Origin: Streptomyces sp. S.PNR 29 | GTDB taxonomy: Bacteria > Actinomycetota > Actinomycetes > Streptomycetales > Streptomycetaceae | Assembly (NCBI RefSeq): GCF_030386795.1 | Contig: NZ_JANUQM010000002.1 | Span: 1 to 64,000, forward strand | Reading direction: 5' to 3' | Length of the DNA stretch: 64,000 bases | Shown: one piece after another, positions 43,749-51,933 of the stretch | Position numbering within the stretch: position 1 is the first letter of the stretch | Layout of the letters: every line of letters begins with the position of its first letter | Program-made: the position numbers and the translations under genes | The notes under the pieces: model-generated | What the model saw: the letters and a program-made list of their open reading frames with translations, nothing else | Told to the model about the DNA's origin: nothing | Database searches by the model: none

Positions 43749-43858
43749 GGTCGGACCTCCATGGCAGGACCAGAAGGACGGACGGGAACCGAAGAGGCGG
43801 ACTGAGCGACCCTTGCCGCTCCGGATTCAGCTTCGTCGTCGCGGCTGCCGGTTGTCAT
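43724..43858 (-). CDS. Possible 44-residue ORF coupled at both ends
   Basis: Its ATG overlaps the stop of the upstream small gene (TGATG) and its stop overlaps codon 8, an ATG, of the 56-residue peptide (ATGA). It begins MTTGSRDDEAESGAARVAQS, is hydrophilic, and has no RBS of its own. It could be a translated coupling ORF or an accident of frame; the strong RBS of the peptide's own first ATG argues that it is not needed. Confidence 0.25.
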   Translation of the reverse strand: MTTGSRDDEAESGAARVAQSASSVPVRPSGPAMEVRPCPAPTRA

Positions 43859-44220
43859 CACTCGTCGCTGGCCTGATCAGGCAGTTGCATAGTCCGTCCA
43901 CCGTCCGCTCCACTGAATCCCGCCTCCCGGTCGAAGAACATGCCGACCAAGGCGCCGGAACAACTCGTGACGCGGCAACCGTCCAAGGTCGGTTCCGTGC
44001 TCACGGCTCGCGTCGCAACTTCGAGTGCGGCCCTCTCGGCGCTCAACAGGGAGTGCGTCGCAACGAACAGACCAACGGTGACGGTCCCCGGCTGCGTGGT
44101 GTGCACACTGACATGGCCGATCGCATCCTCGGACGAGGCTTGGGCGAGAAACAGGTGGCTTAGCTGCTCAGGCGGGACAAAGTTATGGGGCGTAGCGATG
44201 CGGACGTGGATGAGATACAT
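43858..44220 (-). CDS. Small conserved-looking protein, first gene of island operon
   Basis: 120 residues from the ATG at 44220 (a TTG at 44256 would add 12). Starts MYLIHVRIATPHNFVPPEQL, a beta strand followed by helix, then IGHVSVHTTQPGTVTVGLFV (two strands) and LLSAERAALEVATRAV (helix), consistent with a small alpha/beta ferredoxin-like fold; one Cys-x3-Cys near residue 83-87 (GCRVTSCSG). I do not recognise the family firmly, though I have the impression that MYLxHV proteins accompany small Streptomyces specialised-metabolite operons. Promoter-proximal gene, divergent from the regulator. Might bind the peptide or the product. Confidence 0.7.
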   Translation of the reverse strand: MYLIHVRIATPHNFVPPEQLSHLFLAQASSEDAIGHVSVHTTQPGTVTVGLFVATHSLLSAERAALEVATRAVSTEPTLDGCRVTSCSGALVGMFFDREAGFSGADGGRTMQLPDQASDE

Positions 44221-44325
44221 CCACCCACTCTCGGAGAGCGACACAAAGGGTGACAAGGCGCATACCAGGACGCTTTATGCGCTAGCCGGAACCGGTCATG
44301 TCCGCGGTCAGTCGCCTTGGAGTTG

Positions 44326-44354
44326 TTTACAACCTCTTGGCGCTCGATCATGCT
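44326..44354 (+). promoter_or_regulatory. Regulator promoter with overlapping palindrome
   Basis: TTTACA (44326-44331), 17 bp, CATGCT (44349-44354). The -35 box is inside a palindrome GTTGT-TT-ACAAC (44323-44334), a likely autoregulatory or ligand-dependent site between the regulator and the divergent operon. GGGGAGGG at 44372-44379 serves the GTG at 44387. Confidence 0.5.
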
Positions 44355-44386
44355 TGCTTCTGCGTCCCCGAGGGGAGGGATCTGTT

Positions 44387-45385
44387 GTGCTGGAGACCTT
44401 GGGGCTGGATGAAACAGCTGAGAGCGTCTACCGGGCGATGCTCGGCCGACCCCAGGCCGACTTAGCCGACCTCCGAAGACACCTTGGTATCTCCGATGCA
44501 TCTCTGAGGGCGGCACTCGACCGCCTCAGCGAGCTCGCCTTGGTGCGTCAAGCGCTGGATGATCCGCGATGCTTCCGGGCCGTGGATCCTGCGGTCAGCA
44601 TGCAGGTTCTGGTTGCCCGTCAGGAGGAACGGCTGGCCGCAGAGCAACAGCGGGTCGAACAGACCAGACTCGCTGCCGCCAAGCTGATGGCGGACTTCGC
44701 GGCGTCCAGACCTCGAAAGCACCCCGCCGATGTCGAACAGCTCGACGGGATTGACGAGATCCGTGATCGGATCAACGTGCTGTGCCGTGAGGTGCAGAGC
44801 GAGGTGATGACGCTGGCCCCGGGCGGTGGCCAGAGCACCGCGAGTATGGAAGCCGCCAGGCCGCAGGATGCCGAGTTGCTCAGACGGGGCGTGACCATGC
44901 GGACGGTCTACCTTGACAGTGTCCGCAACGATCCGCCGACGCTGAGGTACGCGAAGTGGCTCACCGAACTCGGGGGCCACGTGCGCACGGTGCCGTCTCT
45001 GCCCATTCGCCTGATGCTCCTGGACCGCAAGTTCGCCGTCCTGCCCACGGATGGCGACAACAGTGCGGCCGGAGCCCTGATCCTTACGGGTAGCGGGGCG
45101 CTGATCGCGCTCAGCGCGTTCTTCGAAATCGTCTGGGAGAACGGCAGGCCTCTCGGAGCGCCCGCCGGTCAGCGGGACGGGCACGGTCTGACGAGCCAGG
45201 AGTCCGAAGCGCTTCGCCTCCTGGGGCAGGGCTTCACCGATGAGGCAATAGGGAAGCGGCTTGGCGTGTCGCCCCGCACGGCCCGCCGGATCGCCGCTGA
45301 CCTGATGGAGAGACTGGATGCTCGCAGCCGGTTTCAAGCAGGTGCTCGGGCCGTGGCACGAGGTTGGCTTACAGGACAGGAGTAG
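44387..45385 (+). CDS. TrmB/LuxR hybrid regulator with a TTA codon
   Basis: 332 residues from GTG. N-terminal winged helix of the TrmB type (ETAESVYRAMLGRPQADLAD...SDASLRAALDRLSELALVRQ), a helical linker (residues 75-105), a central ligand-like domain (TLAPGGGQSTASM...RRGVTMRTVYLDSV...RLMLLDRKFAVLPTD), and a C-terminal LuxR/GerE helix-turn-helix (LTSQESEALRLLGQGFTDEA, then IGKRLGVSPRTARRIAADLM). Codon 26 is TTA (44462-44464), rare in Streptomyces and dependent on the bldA tRNA, so the cluster should be switched on late in development. Divergent from the six-gene operon, which it presumably activates. Confidence 0.88.
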   Translation: MLETLGLDETAESVYRAMLGRPQADLADLRRHLGISDASLRAALDRLSELALVRQALDDPRCFRAVDPAVSMQVLVARQEERLAAEQQRVEQTRLAAAKLMADFAASRPRKHPADVEQLDGIDEIRDRINVLCREVQSEVMTLAPGGGQSTASMEAARPQDAELLRRGVTMRTVYLDSVRNDPPTLRYAKWLTELGGHVRTVPSLPIRLMLLDRKFAVLPTDGDNSAAGALILTGSGALIALSAFFEIVWENGRPLGAPAGQRDGHGLTSQESEALRLLGQGFTDEAIGKRLGVSPRTARRIAADLMERLDARSRFQAGARAVARGWLTGQE

Positions 45386-45440
45386 GAGCGGCGGCCGCGC
45401 CCCGTCTCCCCGGGAGCGGCCGTCGCACGCACCGCAGTGG

Positions 45441-47090
45441 TCAGCCCACCCCCACCGCCTTCCAGGCCGCCCCCACAGCCCCGTACTCCGCGCTCCCCGC
45501 CCCGTACAGATCCCGCGCCGCGTTCAGCGTCGCCGTCCGGGCGCCGGCGTAGTTCGTCGTCGACGTCATGTAGACCGTCAGTGCCCGGTACCAGATCTTG
45601 CCGAGCTTTGCGCGGCCGATCCCCGGCACCGTCGAGCCGTTGCAGGTGGGGGAGTTGTAGCCGACGCCGTTCAGCGTCTTCGGGCCGCTGCCCTCGGCCA
45701 GCAGGTAGGCGAAGTGGTTGGCGACGCCGGAGGAGTAGTGGACGTCGAGCGAACCGACCTTCGAGGTCCAGCAGTCCGCCGACTTGCCGTCCTTCGACGG
45801 CTTGTCCATGTACCGCAGGGCCTCGCGGCCGAAGCCGGAGCGGACGATCTTCTCGCCGATCAGGTAGTCACCGGGGTCGGCCGAGTTGTCCGCGTACCAC
45901 TCCACCAGCGTGCCGAAGATGTCCGAGGTCGCCTCGTTCAGGCCCCCGGACTCGCCCGAGTACCGCAGTGCCGCCGTCTTCGACGTCACGCCGTGCGACA
46001 TCTCGTGGGCGGCCACGTCCAGCGACACCAGCGGGCCGAACGTCGTCCCGTCACCGTCGCCGTACGTCATGCAGAAGCAGTTGTCGTCCCAGAAGGCGTT
46101 GTTGTACCTGGTGCCGTAGTGCACCCGGTTGAACGAGCCCTTGCCGTCGCCCGCGATGCCGTTGCGGCGGTGGACGTTCTTGTAGTAGTCCCAGGTGACG
46201 TCCGTGCCGTACTGGGCGTCCACGGCGGCGGAGCTGCGGTCCGAAGCCGTGCCCGTGCCCCAGTGGTTGTCCGCGTCCGTGAACACCGTCGACGGCGCCC
46301 GGCTGACGCAGACCGTCCCCAGCGCGCACAGGTCCGTCTTGTTCGCCGCGTCGCCGGTGTACGTGCCCCCGCGCGTCGGATCCTTGAGCTGGTACGTCGA
46401 TCCCGACAGGGTCGTTTCCAGGGGGACCTTGCCCCCGTACAGGGACTGCCCGTCGCCCGACGCCGTCTCGATGGTGTCCCAGGCGTCGATCCGATCGCCC
46501 GTGGCCGCGTCGGTCAGCACCGTGCGGGCGACCGGATTGCCGAGGGAGTCGCGGGCGACGGCGTTGGTCTGCCAGGCCAGTTTCGGAGTGCCGTGCGTGG
46601 CGTCGACGACCAGCAGGGGCTTGGCCGTGATCTTCGACAGCGTCTCGCCGAGGTGCGCGGCACGCAGGGCGTCGACCGCGAGGCCGGCCGCCTCGGGGGC
46701 CGAGAGCTTCGGGGTGATGCTCGCGAGCGAGATCGGGGTTCTCGTCGCGCGGTTCGCGGTGCGGTAGCCGCCGTTGCGGTTCAGATGGACCACGAAGTCG
46801 CCGCCGAGGACGGGGAGTTGACGGTACGTACGGTCGTAGCGGACGTGTTGGGTACCGTCCTTGTCGACCACCACGTCCCGGACGCTGGTGTCCTGCGCGG
46901 AGGTCAGACCCAGCTTCGCGGCGTGCTCCACGAGGGCCGCCGCCGCGTTCTCCAGGGCGGTGGCGCGGGTCGGAGCCGGTGCGTCGGCCGCGTCGGCGGG
47001 GGAGAGGGCGGCGGCCAGGAGGGCGGCGGTGGTGGCGGCTATGCCGGCGGTGGCGAGACGGGACCCTCGGGCGGGGCGTATCCGGCGCAT
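45441..47090 (-). CDS. Secreted M4 (thermolysin-type) metalloprotease
   Basis: 549 residues. Signal peptide (RLATAGIAATTAALLAAALS), FTP and PepSY propeptide to about residue 215, then a zinc protease domain with HEMSH (His362-His366) and the third ligand in GLNEATSD 20 residues later. RALTVYMTSTTNYAGARTAT and the final AAWKAVGVG are typical of Streptomyces neutral proteases. Exported, self-processed and degrades protein in the medium; housekeeping rather than part of the island, which ends 55 bp away. Start ATG with GGAG. Confidence 0.94.
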   Translation of the reverse strand: MRRIRPARGSRLATAGIAATTAALLAAALSPADAADAPAPTRATALENAAAALVEHAAKLGLTSAQDTSVRDVVVDKDGTQHVRYDRTYRQLPVLGGDFVVHLNRNGGYRTANRATRTPISLASITPKLSAPEAAGLAVDALRAAHLGETLSKITAKPLLVVDATHGTPKLAWQTNAVARDSLGNPVARTVLTDAATGDRIDAWDTIETASGDGQSLYGGKVPLETTLSGSTYQLKDPTRGGTYTGDAANKTDLCALGTVCVSRAPSTVFTDADNHWGTGTASDRSSAAVDAQYGTDVTWDYYKNVHRRNGIAGDGKGSFNRVHYGTRYNNAFWDDNCFCMTYGDGDGTTFGPLVSLDVAAHEMSHGVTSKTAALRYSGESGGLNEATSDIFGTLVEWYADNSADPGDYLIGEKIVRSGFGREALRYMDKPSKDGKSADCWTSKVGSLDVHYSSGVANHFAYLLAEGSGPKTLNGVGYNSPTCNGSTVPGIGRAKLGKIWYRALTVYMTSTTNYAGARTATLNAARDLYGAGSAEYGAVGAAWKAVGVG

Positions 47091-47249
47091 CGGTCTCCGT
47101 AAGGTTGGAGTGGGTGGGGGGCGACCGCGATCTTGACTGAGATTTAAGAAGGCATGACAAGGCGGTGTCCATAGCGCGCATGTGCCGGTGTGTGAGGGGT
47201 GAGAATCGTTCCTGCAAGGCTTAGGTAGCGCTCCTGTGCAGGTGAACGC

Positions 47250-47666
47250 GTGCGACTCCCCTTCTTCGTCTACGGCACCCTCCGCCCCGGCGAGCCCAAC
47301 CACGACCTCTTCCTGCGCGGCCGCACGTGCTCCGAGGAGCCGGGGCGGCTCAGCGGGGCGGCGCTGTACGACGGGCCCGGCTACCCGTACGTCGTGGAGG
47401 AGCCGGGCGCCGGCGTGGTGTACGGGGAGGTGGTCACCGCCCGGCCCGAGGAGTACGGCGAACTGCTCACCGCCCTCGACCGGTTGGAGGAGTACGTGCC
47501 CGGAGACCCGCGCAACCTCTACGAACGCGTCGAACGCGAGGTGACATGCGTCGCCGACGGCGGCGTCGTCCGGGCATGGGTGTACGTCGCCGCACCGGCC
47601 GTCGCGGCCCGGCTGCGGGCGCGCGGGAAGCGGATCGAGGGCGGGGACTGGCTGACGCGGCGGTGA
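47250..47666 (+). CDS. Gamma-glutamylcyclotransferase-like (AIG2) protein
   Basis: 138 residues from GTG. The BtrG/GGCT fold is shown by FFVYGTLRPGEPNHDLF at the N-terminus, YPYVVEEPGAGVVYGEV in the middle, and the conserved LDRLEEYVPGDPRNLYERVE with the catalytic Glu region. Members release 5-oxoproline from gamma-glutamyl amines or remove gamma-glutamyl protecting groups. Alone between convergent and divergent neighbours; substrate unknown. Confidence 0.85.
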   Translation: MRLPFFVYGTLRPGEPNHDLFLRGRTCSEEPGRLSGAALYDGPGYPYVVEEPGAGVVYGEVVTARPEEYGELLTALDRLEEYVPGDPRNLYERVEREVTCVADGGVVRAWVYVAAPAVAARLRARGKRIEGGDWLTRR

Positions 47667-47715
47667 AACGGACTGCGCATGAACGACGCCATCGGCCGGT
47701 CCGGGAACCGGCCGC

Positions 47716-49932
47716 CTACGACTGCACCGCCTCCAGCCGCACCGCGCACGCCTTGAACTCCGGCATCCGCGAGGTCGGGTCGAGCGCCGGGTTGGTCAGG
47801 GTGTTGGCGCGGCCCTCGCCCGGCCAGTGGAAGGGCATGAAGACGGTGTCGGGGCGGATGCCGGTGGTGATGCGGGCCGGTGCCACCGCGCGGCCGCGGC
47901 GGGACACCACCGCCACCGGGTCGCCCTCGGACGCGCCCAGCCGTGCCGCCAGCCTCGGGTGCAGCTCCACGAACGGGCCGGGCGCGGCGGCGTTCAGCTC
48001 GTCGACGCGGCGGGTCTGGGCGCCGGACTGGTACTGGGCCACGACGCGCCCCGTGGTGAGGAGGACGGGGTACTCGTCGTCCGGCTCCTCGGCGACCGCC
48101 CGGTGCGAGACGGGGGCGAAGCGGGCCCGGCCGTCCTCCGTGGCGAAGCGGTCGAGGAAGAGGCGCGGGGTGCCGGGGTGGACCCCGTCCTCGGCGACAT
48201 CCCGCGCCGGGTCCTCCGGGGTCACGTCCAGCGCGGCGTCCTCGGAGTCGGCGGCATCGGCGGATGCGACGGACTCCGCGGACCCGGCGGCCCCGGCGGA
48301 GCCGTCCGGCGCCGGGCACGGCCAGAACACCCCGTTCTCCTCCGCCAGCCTGCGGTAGGTGATGCCCGAGTAGTCGGCGGGGCCGCCCGCGCTAGCCCGG
48401 CGCAGCTCCTCGAAGACCTCCTCGGGGTCGGTCGGGAAGCTCTTCTCCAGGCCCTTCTCACCGCCCAGCCGGGCGGCCAGCTCGTGCATGACCTCCAGGT
48501 CGCTGCGGACGCCCTCCGGCGGGGTGATCGCGCGCCGCCGCAGCAGCACCCTGCCCTCCAGGTTGGTCGTCGTGCCCGTCTCCTCCGCCCACTGGGTGAC
48601 GGGGAGGACGACGTCCGCGAGCGCGGCCGTCTCCGACAGCACCACATCGCAGACCGCGAGGAAGTCCAGCGCCTTGATGCGCTCCTCGACATGGGCCGCG
48701 CGCGGCGCTGACACCACCGGGTTGGAGCCCATCAGCAACAGCGACCTGATGTCCGTACCCAATGCGTCGAGCAGCTCGTACGCGCTGCGGCCCGGTCCCG
48801 GCAGGCTGTCGGGGTCCACGCCCCACACCTCGGCCACGTGCCGCCGCGCCGCCGGGTCGGTCAGCTTGCGGTAGCCGGGCAGCTGGTCGGCCTTCTGGCC
48901 GTGCTCGCGCCCGCCCTGCCCGTTGCCCTGCCCGGTCAGGCAGCCGTAGCCGGACAGCGGCCGGCCCGCGCGGCCGGTGGCCAGGCACAGGTTGATCCAC
49001 GCGCCCACCGTGTCGGTGCCCTTGGACTGCTGCTCGGGCCCGCGGGCGGTGAGCACCATCGCGTGCTCCGGCTCGCAGAACATCCGCACCGCCTCCCGCA
49101 GCTGCGGCACGGCCACGCCGGTGATCCGCTCCACGTACTCCGGCCAGTGCGCCATGGCCGCGGCCCGGGCGTCCTCCCAGCCGGCGGTCCGCTCCTCGAT
49201 GTACGCCTCGTCCGTGCGCCCCTCGGCCACGACCAGGTGCAGCATGCCCAGCGCCAGTGCCAGGTCGGTGCCCGGCCGGGGCGCCAGGTGCAGGTCGGCC
49301 TGCTCGGCGGTCTTCGTGCGGCGCGGGTCCACGACGATCAGCTTGCCGCCGTTGTCCTTGAGCTCGTTGAAGAAGCGGAGCGAGGGCGGCATGGTCTCCG
49401 CGAGGTTCGAGCCGACGAGGATCACACAGCCGGTCTTCGGGATGTCCTCCAGCGGGAACGGCAGCCCGCGGTCCAGGCCGAACGCCTTGGTGCCGGCCGC
49501 CGCGGCCGACGACATGCAGAACCGCCCGTTGTAGTCGATCTGCGAGGTGCCGAGGACGATCCGCGCGAACTTGCCCAGCGAGTACGCCTTCTCGTTCGTC
49601 AGCCCACCCCCGCCGAACACGCCGACCGCGTCCGGCCCGTGCTCCGCCCGCGTGCGCGTGAGGCCCTCGGCGATCCGGTCCAGCGCCTCGTCCCAGGAGG
49701 CGGGCACCAGCGTGCCCTCGGAGCGCACCAACGGGGAGGTCAGCCGCACCCGGGACGAGAGCACCGCCGGCGCCGTACGGCCCTTGCCGCACAGCGCACC
49801 CCGGTTCACCGGGAAATCCGCGCGCTCGGTCACCTCGACGGTCCCGTCGGCGGCGGGCGTCAGATTCATCCCGCACTGCAGGGCGCAGTACGGGCAGTGC
49901 GTGGGCGTCGCGGAGTTCTGCATGCCTTCCAC
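47716..49932 (-). CDS. nasA: Assimilatory nitrate reductase, molybdopterin subunit
   Basis: 738 residues. HCPYCALQCGMN supplies the [4Fe-4S] ligands (Cys15 and following), GRFCMSSAAAAGTKAFG and GSNLAETMPPSLRFF are molybdopterin-binding, TGRAGRPLSGYGCLTGQGNGQGGREHGQ and the C-terminal LTTGRVVAQYQSGAQTRRV the dinucleotide sites. Cytoplasmic; reduces nitrate to nitrite, which NirBD at 31-34 kb converts to ammonium. No C-terminal [2Fe-2S] domain. An Ala/Ser/Asp-rich insert of about 40 residues sits near 540-580. S. coelicolor nasA is GlnR-controlled; a weak site is proposed upstream. NasA is the best call, formate dehydrogenase-like enzymes being the alternative. Confidence 0.82.
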   Translation of the reverse strand: MEGMQNSATPTHCPYCALQCGMNLTPAADGTVEVTERADFPVNRGALCGKGRTAPAVLSSRVRLTSPLVRSEGTLVPASWDEALDRIAEGLTRTRAEHGPDAVGVFGGGGLTNEKAYSLGKFARIVLGTSQIDYNGRFCMSSAAAAGTKAFGLDRGLPFPLEDIPKTGCVILVGSNLAETMPPSLRFFNELKDNGGKLIVVDPRRTKTAEQADLHLAPRPGTDLALALGMLHLVVAEGRTDEAYIEERTAGWEDARAAAMAHWPEYVERITGVAVPQLREAVRMFCEPEHAMVLTARGPEQQSKGTDTVGAWINLCLATGRAGRPLSGYGCLTGQGNGQGGREHGQKADQLPGYRKLTDPAARRHVAEVWGVDPDSLPGPGRSAYELLDALGTDIRSLLLMGSNPVVSAPRAAHVEERIKALDFLAVCDVVLSETAALADVVLPVTQWAEETGTTTNLEGRVLLRRRAITPPEGVRSDLEVMHELAARLGGEKGLEKSFPTDPEEVFEELRRASAGGPADYSGITYRRLAEENGVFWPCPAPDGSAGAAGSAESVASADAADSEDAALDVTPEDPARDVAEDGVHPGTPRLFLDRFATEDGRARFAPVSHRAVAEEPDDEYPVLLTTGRVVAQYQSGAQTRRVDELNAAAPGPFVELHPRLAARLGASEGDPVAVVSRRGRAVAPARITTGIRPDTVFMPFHWPGEGRANTLTNPALDPTSRMPEFKACAVRLEAVQS

Positions 49933-49946
49933 AGTGCGTCGTACGT

Positions 49947-49974
49947 GTTACGTGCTGTGACGGCTCTTTGTTAC
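49947..49974 (-). promoter_or_regulatory. Weak GlnR-like sites upstream of nasA
   Basis: Two GTAAC half sites on the coding strand, 23 bp apart, with GTCAC between them (GTAAC-AAAGAG-CCGTCAC-AGCAC-GTAAC). Spacing is one base off the usual 22-bp GlnR arrangement, so this is tentative, supported mainly by known GlnR control of nasA. Confidence 0.35.
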
Positions 49975-50070
49975 GCCGCCGGGACGGTGACCTCCCCGCG
50001 GTGCGCCGACGGCCGTGAGGTCGGCCGGTGTCACTTGCACGTTCTTCGTCACCAGGGGACAGCGGGCGTC

Positions 50071-50904
50071 TCAGCGGAATGCGGCGGTATTCTCCGAAAC
50101 CCACTGGTGGAATCGCCTGGCAGGGGAGCCGGTGACCCGCGAGACCGTGTCGCGCACCTTCAGAAGCTCGTCGTTGACGTCTCCGCCTGTCACATCGAGC
50201 ACCGCATCCGCGGCCTCGTCTCCCAGGAACGCGGCCATGTCGCGGTGGGCCTCCTCCCGGCTGATCTCGGCGAACGGCACCTCCCGCTCCAGGGCTGCGG
50301 ATATGGCCATAACCTGCTGCCGGGCCGTCACCAGCTCCGGGCCGGTCAGGGCATACGTCCGGCCTTGGTGACCGGACTCCGTCAGCGCCACCCGCGCAAC
50401 TGACGCGATGTCCGCCGGGTGGATCGTGGGGAGCCCGATGTCCGCATACGGCACCCGGACCGGTTGGTGCTCGCGGATGGACGCCGCCCACCACAGGGCG
50501 TTCGAGGCGAACTGCGTCGGCCGCAGAATCGTCCAGGCCATGCCGCTGCCCTTGAGGAGTCGCTCGACAGCCAGGTTCTCGTCGGCGGGGCCGAGGTGCG
50601 GATGGGTCTGGGCGGTAATGGACGACACCAGCACCACGTGCTCCACGCCCGCCTGCCGGGCGGCATCGAGGATGTCGGCATCCGAACCCATCCGCGACAG
50701 GAGAAACAGCGAGCGCACCCCTTCCAGTGCAGGCTTCAGTGAAGCCATGTCGGCGAAGTCACCCTCAACCGCCTCGACCCCCTCGGGGAGTGAAGCTCGC
50801 TCAGCGTCACGGGTGAGGCCCCGTAAGGGCCCGCCATCGCACGCATGCAGCTCCTGCAGGAGAGCACTTCCTATGTTCCCGGTGGCGCCTGTCACGAGAA
50901 TCAT
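50071..50904 (-). CDS. NmrA-like NAD(P)-binding protein
   Basis: 277 residues, atypical SDR of the NmrA/QOR2 type: MILVTGATGNIGSALLQELH binds the dinucleotide, GDFADMASLKPALEGVRSLFLLS and VLVSSITAQTHPHLGPAD follow, and WTILRPTQFASNAL is the family signature in place of the usual Tyr-Lys pair. Such proteins act as redox sensors or quinone reductases. Stand-alone gene; G+C somewhat lower than neighbours. Substrate and partner not known. Confidence 0.87.
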   Translation of the reverse strand: MILVTGATGNIGSALLQELHACDGGPLRGLTRDAERASLPEGVEAVEGDFADMASLKPALEGVRSLFLLSRMGSDADILDAARQAGVEHVVLVSSITAQTHPHLGPADENLAVERLLKGSGMAWTILRPTQFASNALWWAASIREHQPVRVPYADIGLPTIHPADIASVARVALTESGHQGRTYALTGPELVTARQQVMAISAALEREVPFAEISREEAHRDMAAFLGDEAADAVLDVTGGDVNDELLKVRDTVSRVTGSPARRFHQWVSENTAAFR

Positions 50905-50970
50905 GAGCGCCTTCTCCCCTCGCCTGGTGATCAGCTGGAGGACACGCTAGAAGCTCAATCGCGCTTCAGG

Positions 50971-51720
50971 TCAAGGAGAGTCCTGACCAGAACCCACCCC
51001 AGCGCGACCGGTGGCATCGCCGGGCGCGGTCGCCTGTTCACCCGTGGCCAGCGCCCGCCGCACCCCCGGCTCCTCGGGCCCGAGGAACCGCGGATCAGGC
51101 CGGAACACGGCGTCCAGGGCGGCCTTGCCCGCCGCGAAGATCTCCCGAGCACCGCCGTAGTACCAGGTCGCGTCGTGCTTGGCGTCGACCCCGACGCCGT
51201 ACGACGTCACGCCGGCCGCCTGGCACAGCGCCACCGCACGCCGGATGTGGAAGCCCTGGCTGATCAGAACCGCCCGGTCGACCCCGAAGATCTTCCTGGC
51301 CCGGACGCAGGAGTCCCAGGTGTCGAAGCCCGCGTAGTCGCTGACGATCCGCCCGTCGGGCACACCGTGCCGGGTCAGGTACGCGCGCATCGCGTCCGGC
51401 TCGTCGTAGTCCTCGCGGCTGTTGTCGCCGGTGACCAGCACCACCTCGATGCGGCCCGCCCGGTACAGCTCGGCCGCCGCGTCCAGGCGGTGCGCGAGGT
51501 ACGGCGACGGCTCGCCCTCCCACAGTCCCGCGCCGAAGACGACGGCGACCTCGGTGCGGGGCACGTCGGCCGTGGAGCGCAGCCGGTCGCCCGTCGCCAC
51601 GTACAACCATGTCGCCGGCAGCAGCGCCAGTACGCACGCGGCCATCACGGCCTGCACCAGCCGCCGCTGCCCCGCGCGGGTGCGCGGAAAGCGGGGTCTG
51701 CCCAGTCTCAGGCGGCCCAT
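50971..51720 (-). CDS. SanA/YdcF-like (DUF218) membrane protein
   Basis: 249 residues. One N-terminal membrane helix (VQAVMAACVLALLPATWLYV) followed by a DUF218 domain: VAVVFGAGLWEGEPSPYLAH, VVLVTGDNSREDYDEPDAM, DYAGFDTWDSCVRARKIFGV and LISQGFHIRRAVALCQAAGV. SanA relatives protect the envelope against vancomycin and influence peptidoglycan; biochemical function is unclear. RBS GGAGGG before ATG. Single gene divergent from the chelatase gene. Confidence 0.87.
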   Translation of the reverse strand: MGRLRLGRPRFPRTRAGQRRLVQAVMAACVLALLPATWLYVATGDRLRSTADVPRTEVAVVFGAGLWEGEPSPYLAHRLDAAAELYRAGRIEVVLVTGDNSREDYDEPDAMRAYLTRHGVPDGRIVSDYAGFDTWDSCVRARKIFGVDRAVLISQGFHIRRAVALCQAAGVTSYGVGVDAKHDATWYYGGAREIFAAGKAALDAVFRPDPRFLGPEEPGVRRALATGEQATAPGDATGRAGVGSGQDSP

Positions 51721-51933
51721 CGGACGGTCCCTCCCCCGGTCGGCGATTCGACAGTCAGGGACGCCGTGTCAGGCGGTCCGGTTCACCCGAGCCTCTGTGA
51801 CCAGGTTCACTCGGACCGCGAAACCGCAGGTCACCTCACCTCACACACCCGATGCACCCCACCGTGAACCGCCGGAAAAGACCCGTGACGCCCGTGCAAC
51901 GGGGCGGCAACCTCCCGCCGCCACCATCGGTGC

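Noticed and set aside
43940..44386. Longer N-terminus for the island regulator
   Set aside because: The upstream frame overlaps the divergent small protein and lacks a ribosome binding site; GGGGAGGG and a promoter precede the GTG at 44387.
47716..49932. Formate dehydrogenase instead of nitrate reductase
   Set aside because: No selenocysteine or Cys codon context of FdhF and no adjacent Fdh subunits; nitrite reductase genes nearby favour NasA, though the choice is not absolute.
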